Of a stretch of 64,000 nucleotides of DNA, positions 13,701 to 27,959 are shown piece after piece; within the stretch, counting starts at the first letter, position 1; each line of letters opens with the position of its first letter. The translations under genes were made by a program, and so were the position numbers. The notes below the pieces were generated by a model. The model worked only from the letters and a program-made list of their open reading frames with translations. It had not been told where the DNA came from and did no database searches. The DNA lies in NCBI GenBank assembly GCA_037576195.1, contig CM075102.1:50650745-50714744 (forward strand). The letters run 5' to 3'. This stretch comes from Phytoseiulus persimilis (lineage: Eukaryota > Arthropoda > Arachnida > Mesostigmata > Phytoseiidae).

Positions 13701-16700
13701 CTCAGATTGTTGCGGCTCCCGGAAGGAAAGGCTGTCCCCAGTCCCAACCGGCCCGCTTGGGTGATGTCGAAGAACCCGTCGACCCACCAACCCATCGCCC
13801 AACTGCCAACCAGGGGACGATGGCGACGACAGCCACGGCTACCGACCAAGACGACTGTCAAGCTTGCCGAAATGAATAAAGTCGACTGACTCACGAACTC
13901 AGAGGACGGAGGAGAAACTACATTAGCAGGCCCTCCGAGCCCTGAGGGGGCCTTAAAACGATTCGGTTGAAGCGGTGTAAAAGAATGAAGATGAATCTCT
14001 TTCTAAAAGGCCATCTGTGTCTGTTTTCCTCCCTATCTTTTCCTCCGCGGACTCGTTCCCCTTGGACTCGGAAGATAATGCAGCAGAATGCCCCGTCCGA
14101 CGTCGAGCTGTCTACTCGATCGGCTGTGCGAATGGAACCTTCCAGTCGTCGGAGCCCCAAAGATTCTCGGCAACCGCGAGTGGCTGAACCGAGCGAGAGA
14201 GGAGCAGCTGAAGCATTTGGTTTCAACGTCCCCGCAGCGGTGATCCCACGCGTCGCGAATGACTCGCTTTACAGATTCGGCGTGAGTAAAGTGGCACATT
14301 CGGAAACCGGGTCTGTTGCGACCGAGCAGAGACCTTGAAGCTCTCGAAGGGACCGCGTCGCAGCTCCATCTCGCCCCACCATCGGAATGAGGCAAGGATT
14401 ATTTCTTTCGCTCCGTTGATCGGGAAAATTCTGCCCGACGAGCAGGTCGGGAGGTGAACGCTCGAGATCGTTTTGATCAGGATGTTGCACAGGTTGCTGC
14501 TGCCGATGACTGCTCAATGAAACCCGCCTAATCAGTGAGCTGGGAGTTTTCGATTGCATCAGGATCTCTGCTTGATTCAGTTGGTCGGTTAGAGCAGGGT
14601 CTCCCTTCAGACAGGGCCTTAACGGATCGAATTGCGTGTCCAAATCGAATCATCTCGGAATCCGCAGCGAGACAGTTTTCCGGCTGGGAATGCCTTCGTT
14701 CGCTGTCCGGGGCATTGTACCACTTGGCAGTCGCGCAGCGCGAGAAATCGCACGTCTCCAGGAAGGAGTTGTTCCATAAATTTCCATCCTTGACCCTGGT
14801 CTTCCAGGCGAGGAGCTCTATGGTAATAGTTGCAAGCACGCAGCAAGATGAATAGCCCTTTGATACCTGCGCGGGGTTCATTATTCAAAGCCAGTGAGAC
14901 CTCCACACGCCCCATGCGAAAGCACACCGGCTCTTGTGCACAATTTCGGGGTTTTCATAATTGCTACGGAATCACAAAAGAATAGCAACTCATCTGAACG
15001 ATTCATCTGTCTCACGCGCTCTTCCTCTGCTGACTCGATCTCGGGAGAAATTCTTTATTTCGAAGGGGGCCTCTGACTTCGAGCTTCTGTATTGTTTGAT
15101 CCTGCCTTCGATCGGGATAGGATGCCTGTGTAGCGTCCGTCGTGTATCCTGGATCGAAGCTTAAACGCCCTGCTCTGACGAGGAATCTAATGCATCGCTG
15201 ACCCTCGGCAAAGAGTTTCCCAATTCCGGATCGGACGAGAAGAGCTTCAGTTTAACCCTCGGGTAAGTTCGGGGAAGAGGAGACAAGATCAAATGTTTGC
15301 CCTGACGAATAAATTCATGCAAATGAGGCCGAGTGCGCTGAGTGTGCGAAGTGCACACTCGTCAGTTTCGACGTTTATTGGAACATAGTTCTGACATTTG
15401 TGATTTTTTTTCATCAATGAAATCAATTCAGCCCCAAGTTCGAGCTCGCCACCTCCTACGTGTATCGAGTGGTCGAACCCCGAAACGGTTCAACCAGAAT
15501 CCGCGAAAGGACGTCGACTTTTTTTTAATGACGCCACAGTCGGCCGCTGCGTCGAGATGCTCCGGACTGGTTTTTCAGAGCCCGAACCGGCTCTGGGTAG
15601 AGTATCTGGCAGTGGCTTTGGAAATCCCGTAGCTCCTTGAGCAATTTCGGAGGAGCCATCGTCAGATAAGCTCCGAAATCAGTTGAATCCCTGCCGAGGA
15701 GTTCCTCCCTCCCAGCTTCTCCAGCGTGGGAAGGGTTCTCCCTTTGCTCTTTGGTCATTTCCCGATTGAGTCGAACTTCTACTGAAGCACATACGGCTGA
15801 ATTTGGGTAAGTTCCTGATATCATTTACCCGGTGTCGGGACTTCCCCAGTTTTCTTTGTGATTTTGTGGTTGCCCCTGCCGGAGAAAACTTATTTTAGGA
15901 ACAACGAGCAGGCTCGAGTAAATTTGATTTTCCCCGGCGTTCTCGATGCGTCAGACATGCGGAGACGCTGCAGGCGCACTAGGTCGGGGAGCAGTGGGAG
16001 CGATTTGAGCTCGCCAATTTCGGAGAGAAAACCCGCGTTTGCTTTCCACGTCGGGTATTTCTTCGGGCCACGAGTTCCCTCCATAGGAATTTGCTAAAAG
16101 TTGCCTCCGCTGTTTTGAGCCATTAGTGACCCGTGCACGAGGTTCTGGAGCGCAGACCCAGACGCAAGCAAGCTGGGTCATCTGCTGGCTCGCTTGCTCC
16201 TCATCATTCCCGCGAGCCAGATCAGAGCATTTATAGGGCGGAAGAGTTTTCAACCAGAATCGTTGTACGCGATAAGGAGACGCGCGACCGAAACTTTCGA
16301 GCTTCCGGAAGACGCTCGAGCTTGGAGCATCTAACTTCGATGGACGAGATCCTTTAATGTAATCGGCTTATCTGGAGAGTCGTTCCCCGACTCGCACGTA
16401 ACGCTGACGCAATAGGAAGACCCAAAAACTTTGATAAATTCTCGAGAGGTCTTACGGAGAGAGAGAGCCGCGAGTCCCTAGACTCGTCTGCCGTCTATGG
16501 CACCTCACCAAACGAGCTGCGGCGTGACCCAGGAACGGTCAGTTTTCAGAGACAAACACCACCACTGATTATTGTAGCCGGACAGCCGTCCCTGCATCGA
16601 CGGAAAAAGCGAACCGGTCCAGTAGGTGGACCAGTCGGTTGACCGGGAAGCCATTCCGTCGAAACGCAATGGGAGTGGACACGGACTCAACAGCACGGTT

Positions 16701-17056
16701 CCTCCTCGTGTTTCTTTCTTTCTTCCCTTCGCCGCCATGACTCGCACTCCACAATTTCGACGGCTTTGTGTCTGTCTCCTGCAGGGATGGAAGAGAGACG
16801 GAGCGAGCTGGCTCATTCGTTCGTAGGCTGTAATTAAATTTATTGTCGGGAAGGGGGCTAGCTGCTCCCCTGACCGGTTGGCGGGTTCTTGGCCTTTTGC
16901 CTCGGTCTCCGTGCTTACCATTTCTCGCGTCTTGTTCGCCGTCTCCTCTGCGTAGCGCGTTTCTCTTTCCCGGCAAAGTGAAGCGTGGGCCCACTTGTCC
17001 TCAACGGCGAATATTGCATTAGCACGGCCGGATAGCGCCCGTAGCAGAGGCCGAGA

Positions 17057-17068
17057 GGGGGGGGGGGG
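17057..17068. repeat. poly-G tract, 12
   Basis: Uninterrupted G run preceded by ccgaga. One of six long G or C homopolymers in the window. Confidence 0.9.
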
Positions 17069-18194
17069 CGAACAAAGTAGATACACACGCGGACACACAG
17101 CCATACAGAATAGCGTTCCGTTTTTTCTTCACGTCGACCGGTCGAGTGTGTAGTCGTCGTCTCATGTCAGACCAATGAATGTCGGCGTTCGTTCGAGAGC
17201 GCGCCCGCGTCTGTCGACTTGTGAGAGATTGCTGCAATTGACAAAACAAACGTTCTTTCTATGTACATCGTAGCTGTGAAAGTCTTCATACGAGCCGCTT
17301 GTTCGACGTATGCGCTTGCATATTTGTCACCCTGAGATTCACTCTAAGTAGTTTGCGCGCCGGCTGGAGCACATATCGGAGTTCGAGTGAGTTAAGGACC
17401 GGCAGCGGATAAAAACCGGAGCTGTCTATTCCGCGTAGCGGGCTCCTTCTGATGGGGAATAGCGGATCGTTCAACAACCGTGAACGCTGTTCTTCGAGGA
17501 ATCCCTCACTCGATTCGAATTGCTCCCTCGGGTGAGCCGGGGGGGGCTCCGCAATCTCAAAGAGTTCCGAAAGGCTCCCTAACAAGCAGAACCCCGCAAT
17601 CGTAGCTCGTGTGACAATCTGACACTGCGCGCGGCCCGCGGAAATAAACCTCGTAATGACTCCTCCTCGTTCCGATGATTGTTAACTTCCCGCGGTTCAA
17701 AGCTCGAGAGGGCGGATTGCAGAGGAAAAACCGAGCGTGTTCAGTGCAGCACATTCCTCAGCTCTCGCGCAGAGACCGGCTTCGTTCCAGTGCGGGCCCT
17801 CGACATGCGATGCTCCAGATGGTTCACTTTATACGTACGCGATGTTCCACATATATATCTGGCCAATGACGCATCCAACTCCAGCAGCAAGTGAAGCTCC
17901 CGATTCGGGGGTCAACAACGTCGTTGATCTCATCCGAGTGGTGTCGAGAAACTCGTTCCTCGCTTCGTGCGTTGATCGACGATCGGAGCTAAGCCATGGA
18001 GTCGAGGATCAGCCGCCAGTCGATCAGCTCCCGCATCCGGGACACCGCACGCAGGATCATTGACGGGAGCTCGCCCCCGACACGCTTGAAGCCTGACAGA
18101 GCATCCACGGGGACGAGGAAGGGTCTTCTGCGAGTCGCAGATTCAACGGCAGCCGGAGAAACAATGAAATAGATTCCACACCGCCCCACCACAG

Positions 18195-18209
18195 CCCCCC
18201 CCCCCCCCC
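18195..18209. repeat. poly-C tract, 15
   Basis: The only long homopolymer with C on the plus strand. It lies about 320 bases before the G and GA tracts at 18529-18601. Confidence 0.9.
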
Positions 18210-18528
18210 GAATGACAGGGCTGCTGTTGTTATTAACGTCATCCTCGAACCCTCCGCCCGCCCCCTCGCGCACATTTGGATGCGGCCCAGATCATTTCCA
18301 CCTTCCGTCCACAGAAACCGCTCCACCAGTGGTCCGATGCGCCTTGTTGCGACTGTCGGTTGGGTTAATTTGCTCATCGTACGCTTTCATCAGGCTCACC
18401 TACCTTTGTTATCAGGTACCCGGCCCCTCCTGTGAACGGGCTGACCGGTCGGCTGTTTTCCAGTTCATTTCGTCCAACGCTGGGATCCCCTTTATTTTTC
18501 TTCCCACTTCGCTCCCGGCCCAAGAGAA

Positions 18529-18564
18529 GGGGGGGGGGGGGGGGGGGCAGAGAGAGAGGGGGAA

Positions 18565-18599
<35 letters not shown>

Positions 18600-18601
18600 A
18601 G
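18529..18601. repeat. poly-G (19) followed by GA-rich microsatellite
   Basis: G19 at 18529-18547 passes directly into imperfect (GA)n up to 18601, an all-purine plus strand of about 70 bases. Such tracts can form triplex or quadruplex structures and are prone to length change. Confidence 0.9.
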
Positions 18602-19148
18602 ACAGAAGCTCAGAGAACAAGGACCCCGTTCGCAGGCCCGCCGCCAGACCAGCCGTCCGGTTCGCTGTTCGAAGAGGTGAACTCTCCAAACTAGTCGATT
18701 GAAGAAAATGAGTCGTTTTCTGCCTCCGCCTCGACTCTCCCCCGTTATGAGTCATGGTCGTGGAGTTTGAGAGTACTTCATGCGAGGAGAAGGAGAATAC
18801 GGTGGGAAGCGGGTCGGAATACGTCGAGACGGCCACCATAAGCGACAGGGAACAAATCACGGCGGGGTCGTGGACCGACCGGTCGGATGAGCGAACGGCT
18901 CTTATGACTGACAGAACCAGGGTCGAGCGGAAACACACGGTTCTGTCAGCTATGAATTGTTTCCTCCTTCTCCACTTTTCGATATCTCCCTTGGGTCCAC
19001 GAGGCCCCGCAGTTTTCTCTCCGTTCTCATTTCGCCGCACTTTTTCTCCTTGCTCCGTGTTCTTCCCGTCCCCGGGGCGCGAAACTCTCCGGAGTTCGGA
19101 GAGCGAGTTCAACAGTGTATCTCTTCAGCTTCAGGAGTCTTTACGCAA

Positions 19149-19168
19149 CCGAGGAACGCATTCCTCGG
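19149..19168. repeat. 8-bp inverted repeat with 4-base loop
   Basis: ccgaggaa, loop cgca, ttcctcgg. The word ggattcctattctcaggaat follows immediately and is also self-complementary in part. Confidence 0.3.
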
Positions 19169-21255
19169 GGATTCCTATTCTCAGGAATTCGCGGCTGAAT
19201 TACGGTGTGTACAATCCCATCACCATTCATCGTCCCGCGACCGCGTTCCTCGCTTTCCAAGATCACCCCGCCGCTTTGTTGATCCAGCGAACATTTGATA
19301 CGTGGCGAGCCCAATATCATCGGTTGCTTTTCTGCGTTTTCGTTCGTTCGCTCGCTCGCTCGGATCCAGGGAACGAAGCAATAACGTCTCCGAGAGAGGA
19401 AACGCAGACCGGAAAGCGTTAATTTCTCCGCCATTGCTCCGAGTATGAGTATTGCAAATGCCATGACTGTTTTTGATTGATTGACTAGCTCCCTAACTGG
19501 CCGCTGCGCCCTCCCAATGTTTGGATTGCTCGGCCCCCTATTCGCTCGTTCGCATGCTCACTCATCAGCCGACTCATTCTTTCCAGACAGCTGAGCAGAT
19601 GCTCAGGGACAGGGGTGGAAAAGGCTGAGCTCGCAGCAAACGCTTCTCTCCCTGGCTACGAGTTACGCAAGAATCGCCCGCTCTCCCAAATTCATTCGAT
19701 GGTCACGGCGGTTCTGATCGGAACTTTCTGGACTTTCTGCGTGCCCGAGTCTGTGAGATTTATTGACTCATTCGGGACACTGCCTCTGTTGCTCCTCACA
19801 TCGCATTGACAAATCATCTCAACGCATTGATGCCTCCCGAAAGTGTTGATGGGAGAAGGTGGATCACCTCGGGGGCGGAGTCGAGTTTTCAGAGCGTTGT
19901 CTCACGGGACGCGGGTCATTTCCACGGAGAATCCAGTGCGGAAGAATAAATGGTCCCCCATCGGTTCGGGATCAGACGGCTCATAGCAGGGGGACCCGAT
20001 CATCGTATTGACGTAATTGCTGCGTTGTTAGCTGAGCTGCCAAGTTTCCGAGGAATCTCATCGAACAAGGACTGTGGTGCACTTCCGTCCCCCGTTTCGG
20101 CAGGAGGGATAGTCGAATATGGGAGCGAAGCGGTGGGATCATCGCTATCGACAGTCACAACAAAATCGAGAAGTAGATTTCGCTAACGTGAAATCAAGTT
20201 GTGGGATTCACAATCAGCGAGCGTTCAGTCAATAGCGAGCCGAACCGTGAAGGCCGTCCGACCTCCTGCCTATCAATCGAAGTGCCTTGATCTCGACGAC
20301 GGATTCGAACTCTCATATTTCTCGTGAGAGCTGATGTCCGCAACGAGGAAGGACTTCTCTTCACCAGGGCGTGGGTAACAAGCAAGCGCGGCCCTGGAAC
20401 ACTTGCAACCGGAGCCAGGATGGAAAATCGAGGAGACCGTTGACACGGTCCGGCCGAGGCGACCCACCTACCGCCCGGGTGGCCGACAGCCAGCGAGAGC
20501 CAGTAAGTGAGCGAGGGACCAGGGCGCCGACTCACAGACAAACGGAAATATCTTCCTCCGGCGTTGCAGCAACGGATCGTCGGTTGGTTCTCCTCTTCTC
20601 GCCGGAGAGATCTTTTCTCCGTCTTGGCCTGGGGCGAAGGGCCTTTCTTATTGGATTTGCTACAGACATTCGATGCGTCGATACAGCTGCCGATTGTGCC
20701 GCCGTTGCTTGCTGCCCGCCCTGCCGCCGCCGTTAAACCCCTGCTCCGAGGGAGTCTGCGTCATGGTCGCATGCCCGCTCAGGGATGCTCGACTTGAGAG
20801 CGAGGAGCAGCTTCAGGTCGCGGCCAGCCACTGACTGAGCCGATCGGCTGCCGGGACGGCTGGATAAATAGACAGATAAGCAATGAAAAAACAACATGCG
20901 CTCGTCGCGATCCAGCGGCTCGCAGAAGAAACCAATCGTGTCTGGCCTAATTTCGTTCTTAGTGACTTATCTGCCCCTCATCCTCCTCCTTGTCGCCGTC
21001 GCCAGCGTCTGATCTTATCTGCCGCAGGCTCGAGTTTCGAGAGAACTCAACAAGCAACTTCGTTAAGCTGTCAACTCGGGGCGGAACGACAAAAAGAGGA
21101 TCGGAGAAATGTTACGAGATCTTCTCGGCCCTGATCGACGACGACAACCGAGGATCTGAGCAGTTTGACACTCCATGATATACCTACAGTGTAAACGGAT
21201 ACCCGTATTGTTCCCGATCGTTCGACAACGGCGCCCATACAACCGAAAAACAAGA

Positions 21256-21272
21256 GGGGGGGGGGGGGGGGG
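21256..21272. repeat. poly-G tract, 17
   Basis: Uninterrupted G run preceded by aacaaga. Confidence 0.9.
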
Positions 21273-23944
21273 AGAACACCGTCATTCTCCCCTCCGAGCG
21301 GGCAGCGAGTCGCTGGCTAGCTCCCGCAACCGACTGGGTGCCGTCTGGAAGACTGACTGACTGACAGCTGATCGTTCGTTCTTCTCTGGAAGACGTCGGA
21401 CGACATGATGAGGAGATTCCGAACATTCCAGCTCAGCGTCATCCGGCTACGGTCGCCACTGCATCATCCGGCCATCGATCTAGAGAACAAGCTGCTCTAT
21501 ACGAGAGAGCGAGGGGGAACGAGCGTGACCGAGTCAGGATCCGGGAGGACTATGAACAGACCCGCCCGCCGGTCGGCACGCATCGTTCATCGTTTCTTCC
21601 GTCGCTGATGATGAACACAGCTAGCGAGCCAGCTAGAGCACACAACGGAGTCTGTTTTGTTGTACGACCGCATGTCTTGCTTCGTTTCTGTCCCGAGTTC
21701 TGTCGTCCTGTCTGCCTGGACGGCATCCGTTTCGTCCGACAGGGTTCGCCTGGACGAATCCTCGAAGAACCGTCACTGTGTAAATGACCGCATTCCTTAA
21801 CAAATGAGCTTCGGTTGCTGAAGGAGAAAAAGCGAGAGAGTGACGGAGAGGAGAAGAACAGAGCTCAAGATGCCGGACCGGAGGGCAATCGAGATGCCAA
21901 CGCCAACATTGTATACCATCAGTGTAAACCGTGAACGTTGGATGTGTCACGTCCGAGCTAATACTCTCTGGGTCGTCTCGTTTGTGACATATCCGCGCTC
22001 GGAGCAGTCACGAATTCTTCGCCGAAGCCCACTGTCCCGCTATCGGGAAAACCGGACCTTATTCCTCCTGCTCACCGTTTCGAGTCATCCCGCAGCGGGC
22101 GAGGGAGTTCGAGCCCCGACCAAAGAGCTCCCGGTCGACGTCGAGCCCTGCTGGAACGCGGTCTGGAGATCTGCCACGCAAGGTTCGGACCGCGGCGGCA
22201 TCCACGGGGTACCCATCAGCGATTCGGAAAACTGAGCCAGGCGCAACGCGAGCGGGTATGTGAGCGCACGAGGAAGCGCGACCGAGCGAGCGGGCGGGCG
22301 GGCGACGAAAAAATCAGAAAGAAAACTGTTGCTGCTGCTGCTCTGTCGCATTCCACAAGACGAAGAGACACAGGGTTTAAGTTGGGAGTCTGGAATGCGT
22401 AGCGCGGGATTTCAGCCGCTGTCGTCGTCGCAGCGGGCGGAGCACTCCCATACGGCATCAAAGACCACATCGCTCGGTGTCTGACAGAATGCTATCCGTT
22501 GCAAGGTGGCAAAGCTCACACTAATACTCGTTAAGGTTAGCGTTGGAACGAACTCTTCTCTGCGATAAAGGCACTTAGTGTCGCTCCACCAGCTCGTGGT
22601 ATGTCAGTCGGATCCTCCGACTGAGCGCAGCCAGAGACAGCGCTGTAGGCCTCTGCCGCGGTACTTCCGAATTTCCGGCGCTCGAGCCTGAATCCCGGGA
22701 CGATCCATTCCGAGAATAGATATCACAGTGGCTTAACAGCCGATAGCGGTGAAGGGCTCCGTTGAGTGGGAGAAGGAAGCGGGGCCTGTTGTTGTTGTTC
22801 CCAGCGCGGCCCCTTTCACGGGAGCATTTTTTAATAACGACGAAATTGGAGTGATGGTCGTTGTCAGTGACATCCGTGGGCTGTCGTCGCCGCCGTCACC
22901 CTTGCAGTTTCGCTGCTCGCTGTCGATGAAATGTCTCGTTTTTTTACGCGAGCTCGCTCCCGTTGGAACGGTGCGCCGTCGGGGCTCAGTTTTGCGTGTT
23001 TGTCTCCTCGAGCTTCGGTTTCTCTCGCTCGTTATTAGATTCTCTCTAACATCCGCCACCTGCTCATGTAAATCGGAAGGGGGCGGGCGCGCCTTCGAGA
23101 GAGCGCGCGCCAGCCAGCCAGCGAACGAGTTTGTTCGTTTGTCGCCTTCCGCAAGAGGTGACACTCTCTCGAACGGAATGCCGGGCCCGCTGTTGTTTGC
23201 GTTCCGCCTCCTTTCCCTCAAACGACTCACACGTGAGCTCGTCGTCTGCTCGTCGAAATCCGTTCACTTGTTCGTTGGCGCTCGAATCCAATATTGCGCT
23301 GCTCCGACGCTTGGATCGCTCCGACCCACGTTTTGCTCGAAGCCCCGCTCGCGGAGAAATCGTGCATGAGCTCGAGACGACGATTGGTCGGCTTCTACCC
23401 CGTTACCTGCGATGAGGGTCTGCAACGGGGACTCCCCTCCAGGACTCGATGCTCAACCTCTTGAGCGCGTCCACATCCCCTCAGGGCGGCTGAGATCAGC
23501 GGTCGCTCCGAAACACGCGAGCGGCCAGCTGACATGTTGTGGGCTCCCGCCGTTCGGCGGCGGAGGGGAGAGCGAGGGAGCACAAGAAACTTGTCCCAGA
23601 CACCATCAAACGATGTGGACCATGATCAGGGATATGTCAGGTGTCAGACGTGATCTCTCCCCACACACGGCGACATGAGCTTAGCCTTAGTCCGGAGCTG
23701 GATCCTACGACGACCCGCGGACCACCGAGCACTCGACCAACACAAGAGGGGCTCTAATATAAACTCCGAGAGAGGGTTTATGCAAAGCAGAAGATGGACA
23801 GAAACCACTAAAAATAGAGCGAGCTCCACCGAACTGCCAACAGGTTGTCGCTGGTCCGACGATGTTCAAGTTCACCGCAGCGCCCTTTCCTTCGGAACTA
23901 GAAGAATCGAACGAAGGTAGAACGCTACGGACTCCCCCAACAAG

Positions 23945-23962
23945 CTCTCTCTCTCTCTCTCT
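23945..23962. repeat. (CT)9 microsatellite
   Basis: Pure CT dinucleotides. A second shorter CT run is at 45868-45886. Confidence 0.8.
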
Positions 23963-26900
23963 GCTTCTCGGGAAAGCTTTGACTCCGGCTGAGGTACAAG
24001 AGGTAAGCTATCATGGGACGAACCTCGTCCTGTACCACGCCTCCAATCCGGAGCACTCAAGTTTCTTGCGTAATAACATCACATGTTGGAGTGGAAGAAG
24101 ATGCAGCAACGGGCCGAAGGGCTTAATGTCAGTAACGCTGTCAGCCCGGTGTTTGCTGACATCCAAACAAACAGTCCCAGGTCTGAAAGGAAGTAGATGC
24201 GGACGTGTAGTCATCAGCGGCCGCGTGCCCATTGGGGATTCGTGTGCGACGGAGCAGATATGTAGGCCATCAGCCGTTTACCCAATGAAGTACTGTGAGG
24301 TGCACTCCCGAGGTTTTGGCACGAGCGATGAATGTTCTCCCCGCTAAACTGAGACGATCCTCGGCTGAGTGCTCGTCCTTCAAATTACAGACGTTTCCTG
24401 GAACAAGATCGGGCTGTGCCCGCTGCATGCGCGTGCGCCCCGGCGTTGATGAAGAACGTCCAGAGGCAGGGAACACCGTTCTCGGATGCTCCTCCGTCTT
24501 CGGACTGAAAGCAGAACTAGGGGCCGCCGGCTGCGCTTGGCTCGTTTCTGTCGGTCAACTGGAAAAAATATCTGCGCTACCAGCGCGTGCGCCACATGCA
24601 GATCGAACACGGAATAGTGGAACGCAGCAGTTGTCCCTGTTGCGACTTTCTTCGTCGTTCAAATCTGAGCGTGGAGGGTAACGAAAACGATAAATTACAC
24701 GAACAGGTCGGGAGGGGAATTGACAGTTCCCGAAAAATGGCTCGAGCATCAGACTGTGGAGGCAATGTCAACGACGTTGTTGTCATATCTGTTTCAGCCA
24801 GCCGCTGCAGACGTCCCTGCCGCCGCATGTCTTGACTCTCGCTCTGCGGCAGTTCGTGGCAGGCCGAGTGCTTTCCTCCTACTTCTACCGAGAGGGGTTA
24901 AAGGAGAAGGAGAACGAAGCAACGGTCTCCTTCCTGATCGCTGCTGTTTCTCGACTCTCCAGAGTAACATATGAACTCCCCTGGGAAGCTACGGAGGGCT
25001 GCCGCGGTACCATAACCAGCCAAAAGTAAATCGCTCTCTGGCTCGAGTCTGTCAAGCCGCCTGGCCGCCAGCTCCTTTCCTGGCTTAGTGTCCGGGTTTG
25101 TTGCGGACTCGCTAACGGTTCACCCACTCGGCTGACGTCGAACGTAAGTGAACTTCTGAAACCATCCGCGAGTTCTTCCCTTGAGAAGATCCGAAACTCC
25201 GAAAAGCAATTTTCCGTCAAACTATCCAACTTCCTCGAGTGTACTGACACCGCGACTCATGTCGAGGGGTTCGGCCCCTCGGTAATGGGCAGAGCTCTAA
25301 CAGATGTCGAGCGCAACAAACTCGTTGCACCTTGAAGTGTTCGCTTCCCAGCGAACGTTTTGTCTGTCGGTAGGAAGATGAGTTCTCGCGAAGAAATTCC
25401 CTTCCATCCACTTCATTGCGGTCTTTCGTAGACCGAGCCGAGTGCTCATGACCTGGCGTGCTGCCTGCTTCGACCCACACGTACAGACCGGCATGTGCTC
25501 TTCCCTTGTTAGTTCAATTCCTTTCGATGAAGCTCAGGAAGACGCGTTCACGCTCCCGGGAAGGCTGGATACGTTTCAGAAGGATTCATCACCCGGTCGG
25601 ATGCGACCACAATCTAATAAGAACTTCAGAATCGTTCGGACTCGTATGATTTTCGGGAGGCTCGCGAAGTTGATCTCGCAGAGCTTGAGACCGTACAGCA
25701 GCAACTGAGGCCGCCCGTTGTAATCTGCAATCTGAGCGAAGGATTTCGGGACCCCATTCGAACGCGTCTGCAGCAGGATCATGTCTGAGGTATGTTCTGG
25801 CGGATGACCACTAGGAAGCGGGGATCCGAGAAGCGTCGTTGGACTATCTGAATACGTGCGTGGTATCGAAATGACATACTTCCATCGGATGTCTGCCGCG
25901 ACTAGTCAAGTCGTTCAAGAGCTCCGCTGTGATGGTTTCAGTTGCAACCAGTTTGCCCTGTCTGCGCTCTTTTGATGAACAAACGTGGCCCCATCCTGTT
26001 TCCTCGGCATCGGAAGTTGGACAACTCGGTGAATGCCAGAACGGCTTGCACCGCGAGACAATCAAGGTTAGGTCGGGCCCGTTTGGCCTGACTCATTTCC
26101 ACGAACGATTCTGAGAAATATCGGCCGCAACGAAGATTCTCCCGCGAACATGTCAAGCATAAGACTCTGTGACGCTCGTTGTTGACCTGAAGTTATGTCC
26201 CCCGAGCATCGTTCATCACATACGGTGACACAGACAGCTCGTTCCCATTTTGAATAGCAAGCCAACCTAAATTGGAAGCTACCTATCTGTGGCATCCTAC
26301 GCTATCCCGGCCTGCGGCTCTTGTTAGCGCCGCCAGCTGAGGTTCGGAGTTGGGTCGGAATTCGCAAGTTTTTTTTCCGAGGATTTGAACCGCTATGTTT
26401 CCTATCCGAACTATTCGAATGTACATCTTCTTTAGGTTTCTTCAGGTCAGCATCAGGAAACATGACAGAGGTCAAGCTCGGTTGGCCTGTGTCCTTCTCA
26501 GACACAGTGCTCACGAGATGTTGGAAGTTCGATCCGCCAATAAGTACGTTGGCGTTGAAGTCAAAAGAGGACCCAAGGCCAGACGATCTCGACCGAACTC
26601 GTTGTTGGCGTGCAGAGAGAGAGAGCGGATGGTTGCGCCTTCCGAGACCGACCGACCGAATCGACCCCGGTGATTCGGTTAGACCAGGCCAGAAATATTC
26701 GCAATCCTTAGCCGGTGAGAGGCGTTGATAGACTCCTCCGAAAGTGAACCCGCGTTCTCCCAGAAGTACGCGCGATTTACTCGGAAAAGTAAGGTGGGGA
26801 ACATCCAGGAATCGGATCACAGCTGTCAGGAATGACTCCGCATCGATCCCAAGAGTGAGATCAAACCGACCGTAACAACGAGTCTCTCATTCAAGTCTGG

Positions 26901-27935
26901 GAATATAGGCACAGTGTCTCGACGATATTCCCTGAAAGATTCCCGTTGTTTATCCGATTGACATCATTTTCTTCATACAACATTGATACCAATGAGTTGC
27001 ACGCGCATTCTGAACTTATCGCAAGATCCTGTTGAAGCTCAGCCAGCGAGCACAATCCCCCGAGTTGGAAGTTGGAGCGAAACGGTTGTTGACGCCGAGA
27101 GCCCACAAATCAACGCCGGAGACAGTTTTATGTGAAACGGGCACATCCGAGCAATACCGAATCGAGATTCTGAAAAGTTCAAGCGCGGTAAATTCCGAGG
27201 GCAAGACGATTGCATCGCATGAATGACGACTGCGCGTGAAGTCTCGTTGGGGTCGCTCCTCGTAGAGGATCGGTTGGGTGTCCAGGACTGGAGAAAATCG
27301 ACAATCAATGTTCTAGAGCCTTCTAGTCGGAGTTGGAAACATTCTCCGGAATGCGACGGCAATACCCCCGCGTTTGCACGAAGACGAATCCGCCATCCAT
27401 CATGCTCAGGCTCCGTCTACTGCGGCGACCCTCATCGCAAGCTTCCCGGACCACTCCTCGGAAACTGAAGCCGATAAACGTCGTACTTGGGGAAGCAGAT
27501 ACCCGCCCCGATATGTGTTTGTCTACTTTGATGTTACGAACGACTCGAACCCACTGTGACTCTTATGAAAATTTGTTACGGAATGGTTGTGTCTGTTTCC
27601 CGGAAGCCTCTCTCCGCAGGGCGACAAGATGCACTGCCATGGCCGGGAGAAGGCCGGAGGGAGTCGAAGGACGACAGAAAATGGGAAAAACACAGAGACG
27701 AGGGCAAGAAGAAGCCAATCCATCGAGACGCAATGGACAAGAGACAATTGCAATCTTTTATCGGCGTTATTGTTGTTATATCGTTGAGAAGGACGTTCTG
27801 TTGCGCTTGTGTTGTCAACGACGCCTCCATACCCTTCTGCCCATTCGAGTTGCCCCGATCTCCTTCCTTTGGCCTTCCCTCCATCCGCCGAAGCCTTCTG
27901 CGTTGTCGTCTGCTCAAAGGCTATCCGGGGGAAGA

Positions 27936-27959
27936 GGGGGGGGGGGGGGGGGGGGGGGG
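27936..27959. repeat. poly-G tract, 24
   Basis: Uninterrupted G run preceded by gggggaaga. Open frames crossing it are artefacts of the run (poly-Gly or poly-Pro). Confidence 0.9.

Noticed and set aside
25263-25281. 7-bp GC-rich hairpin (cgagggg / cccctcg)
   Set aside because: Could mimic a bacterial terminator, but this is eukaryotic sequence and there is no gene beside it.
25000-25800. Possible retroelement gag-like text on the minus strand (FDGKLLFGVSDLLKGRTRGW)
   Set aside because: Only one short stretch resembles gag patterns. No protease, reverse transcriptase or integrase motif and no LTRs nearby.
26302-26820. 172-codon minus-strand ORF with a Lys/Ser-rich end
   Set aside because: Starts at GTG, no splice context, no motif, and a length expected by chance in this much GC-balanced sequence.
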